Positions 41,563 to 52,485 of a DNA stretch of 64,000 nt are shown here, piece by piece. Each line of letters opens with the position of its first letter. The stretch's first letter is position 1. The translations under genes were made by a program, and so were the position numbers. Under the pieces are notes generated by a model. The model was not told the DNA's origin, made no database searches, and worked only from the letters and a program-made list of their open reading frames with translations. Origin of the DNA: Pyropia haitanensis (lineage: Eukaryota > Rhodophyta > Bangiophyceae > Bangiales > Bangiaceae); NCBI GenBank assembly GCA_008729055.1, contig SDUX01000002.1:5953381-6017380 (forward strand), read 5' to 3'.

Positions 41563-42240
41563 CGGGCGGCCGTGGCCGTGGGCGCCCCCGGGGCGGCGCG
41601 GGGGCCCCCCCGCCCCCCCGCCCCCCCCCCCACCTCGGCCGCCGCGATCGTGCGCTTTGCCGTCCGCGGCGTCGCCGTCGGCAAGCTCCCCGCGGCGGTG
41701 GCACAGCCGCTGGGCCTCCTCCTCACCGTCGGCCTCGTGTCGGTGCACGCCGCGGCGGTGGCGGCGGCACCCGCCGGGGGGGGGGGGGGGGGGTCCGCTT
41801 TGGCGCCCGCCTCGACCTGCGGCTGGTGCTGGCGCTGCACCGGCTGGCGTTTCCGGCGGCGGTGGGGGGGGGGTGGGCGCCGCCGCGGCGGCGGCAGAGG
41901 CGGCGGCCGCCGCCGCGGCGGTGGCGGCGGGGGCAGGGGGGGCGGGGGGGGAGGGGTGAGGGGGGCGGGGGGGGACCCTACCGCCTGGCAGGGCGTGCTC
42001 GTGCGGCTGTTGGGCGCGCTCGGGCTGGTGGATACGCGCGGCTATGGCGACGCGACGCCCGCGGCCGCCGGGGCGGCCGCGTCGGCGGCGGCGGCCGGTG
42101 GCGGCGGCGCCGACGACGCGGCGGCCGACGCGGCCGGCGCGGTCGCCGAGGGTGACCGCGAGAACTTTTACGATACCGTCCAGCAGCTGTCGTCGGGGAC
42201 GGACGGCGGCGGCGGCAGCAGCGGCGGCGACGGTGGCGGC

Positions 42241-42271
<31 letters not shown>

Positions 42272-45200
42272 GTGGTGGGGGGGGTGGGCGGCCGCCGCGG
42301 GGGGTGGCGGCGGCGGGTGCCGCGGTGCTCGCGCGGCCGCCGCGCGGCCTCACCGCGACGCTGCGGCCGTACCAGGCGGCGGGCGTCGCGTGGATGGTCG
42401 CCCGCGAGCGGTACGGGGATAACGCCGTGGCCGTGGCGGGCGGCGGGGATGGGGGCGGCGGTGGTGACGGCGACGGCGATGGCGACGGCGACGGCGACGG
42501 CGATGGGGGCGACGCGTCGGCGGCGCGGGGAGGGGGGGGGAGGGGGAGCGCCGCCCGCCGCCGCCTGCGCCTGCACCCGCTGTGGCGCGCGTACGCGACG
42601 GCCGACGGCACGCCCTTTTACGTCAACGCAACGTCGGGGGTGGTGTCGCTGGACATGCCCGCCGCCAACCCCGACGGCGTCCGCGGCGGCATCATGGCCG
42701 ACGAGATGGGGCTGGGCAAGACCGTCATGACCATCGCGACCATCCTGGCCAACCGGGTGCTGGGTGCGGACGGGGAGACGTTTGATGGGGTTGCCGAGGA
42801 GGAGGCGGAAGCGGCGGCCGCCGCGGCAGAGGCGGCGGCGGTGGACGCGGCGGCGGGTGCTGCTGACAATGACGTCAAGGTCGAGGCGGGCCCCGACGCA
42901 GGCGCTCCCAAGGGGGAGCCGACGGCAGAGGCCGCTGGTGCCAGTGGCGGCGGCGTCAAGGTCAAGCCAGACCCCACGGCGGACGCACCGCCAGCCGCCG
43001 CGGCGGCGGCGGGTGCCGCTGGCGGCGACGCCCAGGCCAAGGCACCCCCCGCCGCAGGCGCACCGGCGGGGGAGCCAGCCGCCGCCGCCGCCGCCACCGC
43101 GGCGGGTGGCGGCACGGGCGCGCCGCCCGCCGCGGCGGCGGCGGCCATGGACGTGGACGCGGCGCCGCGGGCGGCAGCGGCTGTCGACGCCGCCGCCGCC
43201 GCGCCGCTGCCAGCCGCCGGTGGGGACGGCGCCGCCGCGCTGGTCGGCGGGTCCTCCCCCCGCGTGCCAGCCGCGGCGGCGCCCGCGGCGGCGTCGCCGC
43301 CCCCGACGTCGGGCACCCCCCCGCGGCCGCCCACCCCCAACACAGACGCCGAGGCGCCGTCCCCGTCCGCGGCGGGCCGCGTCTCGCCACCCGCCGCCGT
43401 GGCGGTCGGCGCCAAACGCCGCCGCGGCGCCGCCGCCACAGCACCCACCGCCGCGGCCGCCGCGGCGCCCTCTCCGCGGCGGCGCCCGCGGCGGGCGGCC
43501 GTCACGCGCGGCGGCGGTCGGCCCGCCTACGCCGACGTGCCGTCGAGCAGCAGCAGCGACGGCGTGGCGGCCGCGTCGGACAGTGACGGCGACGGCGACG
43601 GCAGTGACGGCGGCGGCAGTGATGGCAGCGACGGCGGCGGCTGGACGCCGCCGTCGGCCGGCGGGCGCGACGGCCCGTCGTCGTCAGCAGCGGCGACGGC
43701 GGCGGCGGCCGTCGGCAATGGCGGCAGTGAGAGTGAGGAGGAGGGGGCCCCGGCGCCCCGGTTACGGGGTGGGGCGGCGGCCAAGCGCGCGCGGACGGGC
43801 CGGGCGACGCGGGCATCGACCGCCGCCGCGGCGGGCGGGTCCGACGCGGAGGAGGGAGGGGGCGCCGCGGCCATGACGGTCGTGTCCGACTCCTCGGACG
43901 GCGGCAGCGACGGCGGCGGCCGCCTGTCGCGGCTCGCGTCGGCACGCGCGCGGCGTCCCCCCCCCGGCAGCGGGGCGGCGGTGGCGGCGGCGGCGGCGGC
44001 GGCGGCGGTGGGCCGCTCGGCGGGGGCGCCCCTCCCCCCCCCACGCGCGCTCCCGCCGGCGCGGCGGCACGCTCGTCGTGTGCCCCCTGTCGCTCCTCGC
44101 GCAGTGGGTGGACGAGCTGGCCGCGCACGTGGCGCCGGGCGTGCTGCGCGTGACGACGTATTATGGGGCCAAGCGCGGCGCGCGGGGCGCCGAGGCTGTC
44201 TCCCTCGCCGCCGCGGATGTGGTGGTGACGACGTACCAGACGCTCGCCGCCGAGGCGCCGCTGGTGTCGGCGGATGGAGCGGGGGGTGGTGGTGGTGGTG
44301 GTGGTGGTGGTGCCGCCGCCGGCGGCGGCGGCAGTGGCGGCAGCAACGGCGGTGGGCGGTGGGTGGCGGGCGGGTCGGACGGGTCGACGGCGGGTGCGGG
44401 TGGCGGCGGCGGCGGCGGCGGCGCGGCGGCGACGCACGCGCACCCCCCCCCCCCCTGTACGGCGTGACGTGGACGCGCGTCGTCCTCGACGAGGCGCACA
44501 CGATCAAGTCGGCGGCGACGCGCGCGGCGCGGGCGGCCTACCTCCTCCGCGCGTCGCGCCGGTGGGCGCTGACGGGCACGCCGATTGTCAACACGCTCGA
44601 CGACGTGCAGTCGCTGCTGCGGTACCTGCAGGCCGCGCCTTGGTCCGAGGCCGCCGTCTGGCGGGCGCGCATCGTCGAGCCGCTCGCCGCGGCGGGCGCG
44701 GCGGGCGCGGCGGGCGCGGCGGGCGCGGCGGGCGCGGCGGGCGCGGCGGGCGCCGCCGGCAGCGGCGTGGCCGCGGTGCAGGCGGCGGTCCGCCGCATCC
44801 TCGGGCCGCTGATGCTGCGGCGGCGCAAGCACACGCTCGACGCGGCCGGCCGCCCGATTGTGGCGCTGCCCCCCAAAGACGTGTCGGTCGTGTCGGTGGC
44901 GCTGTCGCCCGCCGAGCGCGACTTTTACGACGCGCTGTACCGGCGGAGCAAGACCCGCTTTGACGCGTACGTCGCGGCGGGCCGCGTCTTTTCCAACTAC
45001 GCGTCGGTGCTGGAGATCCTGCTGCGGCTCCGCCAGTGCTGTGACCACCCGTACCTGGTGCTCGCGGCGCCGTCCAAGGACCTTGCCGCGTGGAAGGACC
45101 TGGACAAGCTCGCCGCCCGGTTTGTCGATGGGGGGGGCGCCGGCGGTGGGGGGGGGGGGGGGGGGGGGGAGGGGCGGGAGCGGTTTGTGCGGTCGGTGCT

Positions 45201-45299
45201 CGCCGCGTCGCGCGCGTCGCCGCCCGTGGGGGGGGCGGGCGCGCCCTCGCCGGCGTCCCCCAGCGCGACCCCCCCCCCACCGGCACTCCCCCCCCCCCG

Positions 45300-45336
<37 letters not shown>

Positions 45337-46108
45337 GGCGCCGTGCCCCATCTGCCTCGACACGGTGGAAGACGCGGTGCTCCCCCCCTGCTGCCACGCC
45401 CTCTGCCGCCCGTGCGCGGCGGACCAGCTGGCCGCCGCCGCCGACGCGGCCGCCGCCTGCGCCCTCTGCCGTGCCCCCTTTGGCCGCGGCGACCTCACCA
45501 CCGCCCCCCGGGCGTCCCGCTGGGCGGTCGACGTGGACGCCCGCTGGGTGCCGTCGGCCAAGATCACCGCCGCGCTCGCCGCGCTCCGCGCGCACGCCGC
45601 CGACGCGGCGGCGGGCAAGGCGGTGCTCTTTTCCCAGTGGACGAGCTGCCTCGACCTCGTCGAGGTTGCCCTCCGCAAGGACGCTGCCGCCGCCGCCGCC
45701 CGCGGGGAGCCGCCGCTGCCACGGGCGGTGCGGCTCGACGGCAGCTGCTCCGCCGCCGCGCGCGCGGCGACGCTGGCGGCGTTTGGGGACACCCGGCCGG
45801 GCAGCCCGGGGCTGCTGCTCGTGTCGCTCAAGGCGGGCGGGACGGGCCTCAACCTGACCGCCGCCAACCTGGTGCTGCTGCTCGACCCGTGGTGGAACTG
45901 GGCGGTCGAGGCGCAGGCGGTGGACCGGGCGTGCCGGATTGGCCAGACGCGGCCCGTGCGGGTGCTGCGGCTGATCGTGGCGGACAGCGTCGAGGAGCGC
46001 ATGCTGCGCGTGCAGGCGCGGAAGAGCGCGCTGGTGGACGGGGCGGTGGGGAGCGCGGAGGAGCGGCGGGCGGCGCGGCTGGAGGACGTCATGATGCTGT
46101 TTTCCTAA
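40115..46108 (+). CDS. RAD5: RAD5/HLTF-type SNF2 helicase-ubiquitin ligase (HIRAN + SNF2 + RING), frame interrupted
   Basis: Acts in error-free DNA-damage tolerance: a dsDNA translocase with a RING ubiquitin ligase that extends chains on PCNA and remodels stalled forks. The start at 40115 (GCCATGG) opens a UBA-like helix bundle ([12 protein letters not shown]...[13 protein letters not shown]). An HMG-box-like stretch follows (about 40920-41080), then a pre-[26 protein letters not shown] ([20 protein letters not shown], 41640-41850), SNF2 motif I ([12 protein letters not shown], near 42694), Ia ([12 protein letters not shown], 44072), DEAH (LDEAHTIK, 44485), and LTGTPIVN. C3HC4 RING: CPIC...CCHALCRPC...CALC (45340-45470). 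Helicase-[41 protein letters not shown]. The end, [10 protein letters not shown], matches plant RAD5A. A low-complexity acidic insert of about 430 residues separates motifs I and Ia. No single frame spans the gene; switches fall at C/G runs. Introns are not excluded. Confidence 0.85.
40779..40905 (+). repeat. ACC-rich repeat encoding a Thr-Pro linker
   Basis: Imperfect ACC/CCC triplets encode a Thr-Pro tract between the N-terminal part of the RAD5-like protein and its HMG-box-like segment. Confidence 0.8.
44695..44756 (+). repeat. GCGGGCGCG nine-base repeat in the SNF2 domain
   Basis: About seven copies of a nine-base unit encode an Ala-Gly-Ala repeat. It inserts in the RAD5-like SNF2 domain between the VEPLAA helix and [18 protein letters not shown], where other RAD5 proteins have a short acidic loop. 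Confidence 0.9.
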
Positions 46109-48159
46109 AGGCAAGCTGCGAGGGAGGGCGCGCGGGGGTTGGTGGGGGGGGGAAGCGCCGCGAGGGGACGAGTGGGCGGCAAGGACACGCACAGCGTGGT
46201 CAGCGGGCGTGTGCCAGTGGACCTGACGGTCCCCATTCAAGTGGGGGGGTGGCGAGTCCCGCAGTGACAATCCGTCCGAGAACACCGTACGCCTCTGCTG
46301 CGGCGATGATGGTGCGCGTCGAGCAGGGCGCAGGGGCGGTGAGCGGCCACCGGCTGTGGGCCCGCGCAGCCGCAAGGACGTTGGAGCGTGCCGTTGCCGC
46401 TACCGACGCCGGCGCACCCGGTGCGCGTGTGCCACGCCGCATCTCAACCCGCCCGCCGCGTGTGCACGCGCCGCTTGCCGTCGACCGGCACTACACGCGG
46501 GTCTCTGCCGCCACGGTGCAGCGCTGGCACGACTCGCACCAGTAGCGACGGAGCGGCGCGCGGCGCGGGGCCGACCGGGCGCTACCGCGCGGCTGTCACC
46601 GTCGCGCGCCTACCCCCCACGGTCGCCCGCTGCCGCGTTGCGGCCACGGGTCGGCGCGAGTCGATGGCCGCCTGAGTGATGGCGCCACAGGCCGCCGCGG
46701 TGAGCACCGAGAGATCATCCGAGGGGGGGGGCCCGCGCCGCCGCTCTCATCACTGCGGTGGGGCATGCCACCGCGCCGTGGGCGTGGGGGGGACGGCAGG
46801 GAGGCTGAGCGCCTCTGCGGGGTGGGTGCCCCGCCACAGGCGACGCACCTCTCGGGGGACATCCCGCACGGGATGACCGCCGTCCCTGCCGTCTGCGGGC
46901 CATGGGGGGCGAGAGGTTACAGCCCCCGCACCACCCTCCCCCCCCCTCTTCGTCCCGCGTCGGTCGTCACCGCCGACGTCATAGCCGCTGCTGCCGCCGC
47001 CACCGCCGCTGCTGCCGCCGCCACCGCCGCTGAGGCCACCGCTGCGATCCGCTGGGCGGCGGCGACGGCGGGTACCGCCACCGGCACGCTCCCCCCCCCC
47101 CCCGGGGAGGAAAGCAGCAGACAGGAGGACCGCACCCCATGGTTGTACACGCGCGCCGTCTGGTCACTATGCACGGGTCGCCAAAGAGGTGAGCAGCACA
47201 AACAGGCGGGTGCGGAGTGGCAAGGCAAAGGCGGAGGGGAGGGAGGGGGAGGAGGGGGGGAGTTTGGTGCGACACGACAGCGACAGCGGCAGCGGTGTGC
47301 CGGCGCCGCCCATGCCACTCTCGCCTGTGGCGGCTGGCGGTGGCAGGGGGGCGACCGCTGAGCGGCAGCGTGCGTCGGCAGTGCGAGACCGCGGCGGGCG
47401 GTGCCATACTGCCCGCCATCCACAGAGTCGTAGCCGACCGCCGCGCTGGTATCTGCGCCACACCGCTCGTGCGCGGTCCCACCGCCACCGCCGATTCGTT
47501 CATGGCAGCGGCGATGGCCGCGCCGAGGCAGCCGCCACTGCCGTCGTCGCGTGCGTGCCACTGCCGCCAGCGGCCACCCCCCTGCGGCAGCCCGCCAGCC
47601 GTTGCCGCCTCCGTCACCAGTCGTCGAGCGAGCGAGCCTCGTCCGCCTCGCGCCGCCAACAGCCGACCCACCTCATTGGCCGCTGCTCCTTTGCCGCCCC
47701 GTCGCGCGCCACGCGCCACCGCCCCGCCCGCCCGACGCCCAGTCTTCATCGCCAGCAGCGTGCGCCGACGGGCGGATGCCGCGGTCACCCCTTCTGTAGG
47801 CCAACGGCAGCGCCGTGAACACCGGCGACGAGAAAGCCGTCGTCGGGAGGCGAGAGCGCGGCAGAGCGTCGCGCCGTGCGCCGCCGATGCTATCACCGCC
47901 GCCGCCACGACCGGCCCCTCTCTCGGCTGCGCCGGTGGTGGTGCATCGCCCGCCGGCGGGGGAGCGCGACGCCAAGAGACTGCCGTGGCCGCTGCCGCCC
48001 CTGTAGCCGCGGGCTCAGTGGTAAGAAGAGGCACCCAGCTGAGAGCGGGCAGACGGGACGAGGGCAAAGTCGGGCGGTTAGTTTTTATCATTGTCTTGGT
48101 CGTCATCCGCGGCTTACGCGTAGGTGACAAGTAAATACGTGACGCCGACGCTATCACGT
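46109..48159. other. intergenic between converging genes, 2 kb
   Basis: Mixed GC-rich sequence with open frames on both strands but no recognisable domain. The longest minus-strand frame (46979-48157) is Arg/Ala-rich and lacks a coherent start or fold signal. I call no gene. Confidence 0.45.
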
Positions 48160-50583
48160 CTAGCGAATGCGGGTGCGCTTGGACCGCCGAGGGGACAACA
48201 CCACGGCCCTGGCCTCTGGCGCACTCCCAGGAGGCGTACAGGTCTTGCCATCGTCGCTGGGGTCACTGACCGCAGCTGTGGGCAAGCTCAAGCGCTTCAC
48301 CAGCTTGGTCGGAGAGGGGCAGGAGCTGCCAGGGCTGGAGCGGGGCCCCTCCCTCGTCGCCCCTGCCATGGCGGATGTATCCAACAGCGGGTCGTCGGCG
48401 GTTGGCGCCGCTGCGCCCGCCGTTCCACGCGCCCTCCCCCGGAGCAACGGCCGCAAGTGCGCCACAGCCGCCACGAGGGCGGCGTGACTCGCCGCCGCGC
48501 GGCGGCCCGTCGCGGCCCGGTCCTTGGTCACCCTCACGCACATGCCGCTCGCGAGCGTGACGGGCACCGCGGCAACGTCGTACCCGCCGATCGGGGCGCC
48601 GCCGCCGGAAATCAGCGCGGCCACCCACGCGGCTGCCGGGAGCGACCCCCCGCGAAAGGGGCCCACTTGATGCTCCATCTCCGGGCCACGGAGGAAGGCC
48701 GTCACGTCCGACCCGGGGACGGACGCCGAGGTGACTTCCTGCGGCGGCAACGCCTCGGGGATGCACGTGGTAGGAAGGGGGGGGCGCGCCGTCACGCGCG
48801 TGGCGAGCTCGACAAATGCCGCGACGACGGGGCGAAACGCGACGGTCGCCTCGTCTCGACCCGGTGTTTGCCAGCGGTGCGTACCCGCGGCAAGAACACC
48901 GGGGTCGGTCAAGACCGCCACCAGCATCTGCAGCGCGACCGCTTCTGGCCGGTCGGCAAGCACCAGGTACAGCTTGTGGACGGAGACGCAGTCACCCAGT
49001 GACAGCAGGTGAGTGAATAGACGGGTGACGCGGGGCAGCTCGGATGGCGAGATGTCGGCCAAACCGTCGACGGCCAAGCGACCCATGGCGGCGAGTGCCA
49101 GCGACGTGGGAGAAGAGCTTGCGGCGTCATTCCCAGTCATCACATGGGAGAATAGCTCCGCCATGTCCGACACCGGGCTGCTCGAGGAGAACGTTGCTTG
49201 TACAGCAGCAACGGCGTCGGGGACGTCTAGCCGCGCCGCCGCCATACAATGAATCTGCGCCGCTTCCGCGACGCCCGCCGCCGCCGCACCCACCGCCCCG
49301 TCTGGTGCAGCCTGGAAGCGTCGGCTCGACAGCTCCGCCGCCAGCCACCGCACCGCCACCAGCGATGCGCCCCCCCCCGCGGCCACCACCCGCCGCAGCA
49401 ACGCCAGCTCATCGCGGCGGCCGGCGGTGCCCCACCGGCGGGCCAGCCTCGCCACCGCCGCCGCGTCATTGTGGCTCCACAGGCCACGTGGTGGCCGTGA
49501 CGGGTCTGCCGGCGCGCTCGCCGTGTCTGGCGGCAGCGACGGCGCAGCCAGACGCGCCAGCACTGCCGTCGCGGTGTGGTCGTCGCCAACGGCCGCCGCG
49601 GCGTGGAGGACGGGGGCCACCGCCAGTGGCGGCACGTCTCCGACGTCGCAACCGGGGCGCGCCGCGGCCGCCACGGCAGCCTGCAAGGTGGACGCCGCCT
49701 CGGGCGGCGGGGTGGTTCCCGCCGCCGCGGCGGTCGAAGCCATGGCGCCGACGCGAGCGAGGGCGGCCCACAGGCCGCCCTGAGCCCACACCTCGTCTGC
49801 CCAGACCCGTGGCCAAAAAATCGCGACGACCGTGGGCGGTGGCGCCTCGTACAGCGCTTCCTCAGCAGAGCCGTCCGCCGCATCCTTCGCCCCCCCCGCA
49901 CCACGCACGACATCCTCTTCGTTCGACACCTCCACAGACGGCGGCCACAGCAGGTCTGCATTCCGATGAAGAGAGGCATCCCCCATGGGTATCCGAACCC
50001 CCTCCGGGACGGTGACCCACGGAAGAGAGGATACAAGCAGCTCCTCTCGGCGCCGCTCGGCGCCGTCGGGACAGCCTATCAGCGGCGCGTCCCATTCCGG
50101 GTCCGTCTCGGAGCCCTCCCCGCCATCATCCAGGCCGCTCAACCGCTGGTCCTCATTAGCCGAGTTGCCGTCGGCGTCATCACCCGCACAGTCGGGCCAG
50201 TCCCACCCGGGCGGACACCCGGCGGCGACGTGAAAGGCGCCGACAGCCACGCCGAGCAGCGGCCCGCCGTGGCCGTCGGTGGCGCCCGTCAACAGGTCCA
50301 TCACCGCCGCATCCGCGGGTGGTAATGCCCCCACATCCACCCCATCAGCGCCCACCATTGTGGCCGATGCAGGCGATAGGGGTACCGCCGCCAGCCGTGG
50401 CCATCCGGTCGGCTCCGTGGCGTCCTCGGACGGCACCGCGCCTGCGGGCGGCCGCACCGAGTCCGCCACCACCCACTTGCCTACCGCCGCCGTTATTGAC
50501 GCTCGCTGGGCACCAGCGCGTCTGACGCGGCCGGACGGCCCGACGGCTTGCAGCGCGGCAGCCAAGTCGGCACGGTAGCTCAT
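48160..50583 (-). CDS. unknown protein, Ala-rich helical, nuclear-type C-terminus
   Basis: Not recognised. 807 residues from the ATG at 50583 (MSYRADLAAALQAVG); the frame remains open upstream but that part reads as non-coding. Residues about 110-200 are acidic (CAGDDADGNSANEDQ; DDGGEGSETDPEWD). From about 250 to 600 the pattern is alternating Ala/Leu helices (AVARLARRWGTAGRRDELALL, LAAMGRLAVDGLADI, SVHKLYLVLADRPEAVALQM), which suggests an alpha-helical repeat array. A Trp-rich patch (VAIFWPRVWADEVWAQGGLW) precedes it. The C-terminus ends with Ser/Pro sequence and a basic PRRSKRTRIR motif, a plausible nuclear localisation signal. GC3 is lower than in Dicer or RAD5. The amino-acid texture and absence of homopolymer disruption support a real gene; function is unknown. 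Confidence 0.55.
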   Translation of the reverse strand: MSYRADLAAALQAVGPSGRVRRAGAQRASITAAVGKWVVADSVRPPAGAVPSEDATEPTGWPRLAAVPLSPASATMVGADGVDVGALPPADAAVMDLLTGATDGHGGPLLGVAVGAFHVAAGCPPGWDWPDCAGDDADGNSANEDQRLSGLDDGGEGSETDPEWDAPLIGCPDGAERRREELLVSSLPWVTVPEGVRIPMGDASLHRNADLLWPPSVEVSNEEDVVRGAGGAKDAADGSAEEALYEAPPPTVVAIFWPRVWADEVWAQGGLWAALARVGAMASTAAAAGTTPPPEAASTLQAAVAAAARPGCDVGDVPPLAVAPVLHAAAAVGDDHTATAVLARLAAPSLPPDTASAPADPSRPPRGLWSHNDAAAVARLARRWGTAGRRDELALLRRVVAAGGGASLVAVRWLAAELSSRRFQAAPDGAVGAAAAGVAEAAQIHCMAAARLDVPDAVAAVQATFSSSSPVSDMAELFSHVMTGNDAASSSPTSLALAAMGRLAVDGLADISPSELPRVTRLFTHLLSLGDCVSVHKLYLVLADRPEAVALQMLVAVLTDPGVLAAGTHRWQTPGRDEATVAFRPVVAAFVELATRVTARPPLPTTCIPEALPPQEVTSASVPGSDVTAFLRGPEMEHQVGPFRGGSLPAAAWVAALISGGGAPIGGYDVAAVPVTLASGMCVRVTKDRAATGRRAAASHAALVAAVAHLRPLLRGRARGTAGAAAPTADDPLLDTSAMAGATREGPRSSPGSSCPSPTKLVKRLSLPTAAVSDPSDDGKTCTPPGSAPEARAVVLSPRRSKRTRIR

Positions 50584-52485
50584 GGTGCCGGCGGAACAGC
50601 GGCACTCACCGTGGCAACAGCACCAAAGATGCCGGCTCCAATTCGACCCGTGCCCCCACGACAGTGAGGAAGCACACTGCAGAAGCAGACAAAGACGGGA
50701 GGAGCAGAGTCGAGTGGGAACAAGTCGGGGAAGGAGGGGGGGGGCAGGCGGGAGGAGGTGAAGGAGGCGCGGCGGCCGGCACGGCTTTCCGCGGTTCAGA
50801 ACCTCGCGCCATTCGGCCGCACCGCTTTCGGGTGTGGCCTCTGACGGCGGGAGGGGGGATGTCCCAAGGGGTGCGGTCTCGAGAACGAGTGCCCAGTTGG
50901 AATTTTTGACTCGCGACTGCGCGACAGCCGGCCCGGTCACGACCGGCCTCTGCGCGGTGATTGCTGACGCTTGCCAGTCACTGTCTGGGGAAAGCGCTCG
51001 CCGCGTCGTGGTGCGGCCCGAACTTCCGAAAGGTCCACTCGTAGGCACGAGGGGGGGTCGAGCGTGCGCGGGAGGTGCGCGCGCCAAGGAGAGAGTACTC
51101 AATAGGCGTGCGACTGAGACCGCCGTCATGGTGAGATGACGTCCATGATGCATGGACCGCAGACAGTTTAGGCGGCGGATGCTTCCGCCAATGAGATGGC
51201 AGCGTAGTGCGCAGTTGTATACGCTGTGGACCAATGAGAGATGAGAGATCCGGCTCGGGCCTTGTCAAGTTCACAATTTCACACTTCTCGTGAAGTCGCA
51301 ATCTCACTACACGAGCAACACAGCTGCCGGTGATCTTCGGTCGGAGGAGCTATCCGGCGGCTGGTGGCGGTGCCGGCTCGTACGCGGCAGCGACAGCTGT
51401 ACGTGACATCCCTCTGTTCCACTGGCATGCGCCCCGCCACCAGGCTGCTGGTGCCGATACGGGAAGTTCCTCCCACGCCCACCGCGCAGTGGCCGCGGCG
51501 TGGATGAGCCGCCACGACCGTCCGCCAACGTCCCCACCTGCAAGGCAGCTGCAGTCTGAGTCATTGCCGTCTCGTACGAAGAGGTCCCGATAGTCAAGGT
51601 CCGCTGCCTCCCACATGAGCGCCGCGGTTATGAACGTGCCGACGCGTAGCTTCCGCGCGCGGGGGGTGCCCGCCAGACCCGCACTGGCCACCGGTGGTCG
51701 CACCGGCCGGGGAAGGTGGGGCTTGCGTGTCACGTAGTGGATGGCGGCCACACAACCGACGCCCGTCCGTCCATCCTTTGAAGGGCATGGACCGCTCACC
51801 AGGCGCCGTCCGTGCGGTGGCGCCACCAGGCGGTCGTCGCTCGTCTCCAGCCGACACTGCCGCCTCAATCGTCTGGTGCCGCGGCGCTCGTGCGGTGGCA
51901 GTAGCGCCATCCCCCCCACGACGTCGCCTTCCGCGCTGTGCGGCTCTGGTGGCACGCGGCGGGAGCTGCAGTTGGGTTCTGCTCCCCACTCGCTCCGGCT
52001 GCAGATTGTGAGGTCACCGACGGATGTCGGCGGAGCGCGTAGATGACGGTGACGGTATCCTCGGCGGCGGCGGCGGCTGCCCGTCCAGCTGCCGCCACAC
52101 CGCCGCAGACACGGCAGCAGCAGTGCACGCCCGTGCGCGGGGGACCCCCGGTCGCTGGTGACTGACGTAAGCTGCCCCATGGCAGCTCAGCCAGGCCATG
52201 GACCGCACCGCAGAGGGTTGGCCAGCGCTACCGCCGCCACCACCACGAGGCACGACGGCGTTCGCGGGAGCGACAGCAGCAGAGCACCCAGATAGAAACG
52301 TACAAGCCCATTTACATCGTGTCATACAAGAACAACGGCGGTCGCGCTGACGGACGTGCACGCCTCCTTGTGAGTATTTCTCAGAGAAATGCTCACACTC
52401 CTACCAGCTGCCCGCAGTCCAAGCTCGCCGCTGAGCCGCATGACAAGGGTGTCCAACAGACACCACCTCCCCAGCCACCCCCCTC
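50584..52485. other. intergenic with one weak open frame
   Basis: The right part (51350-52180, minus) is an open frame of 276 codons from an ATG at 52180. It contains a few protein-like runs (KLRVGTFITAALMWEAADLD) but no domain, signal or repeat. It could be a small gene or chance. The left part holds the upstream region of the unknown 807-residue protein, including a CCAAT box at about 51230. Confidence 0.35.

Noticed and set aside
46979..48157. 392-codon minus-strand frame
   Set aside because: Arg/Ala-rich, no domain, no clear start. Left as intergenic, but it could hide a small gene.
51350..52180. 276-codon minus-strand frame with ATG
   Set aside because: Some runs look protein-like but there is no family, signal or repeat to support it. 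Kept only as a note in the intergenic entry.
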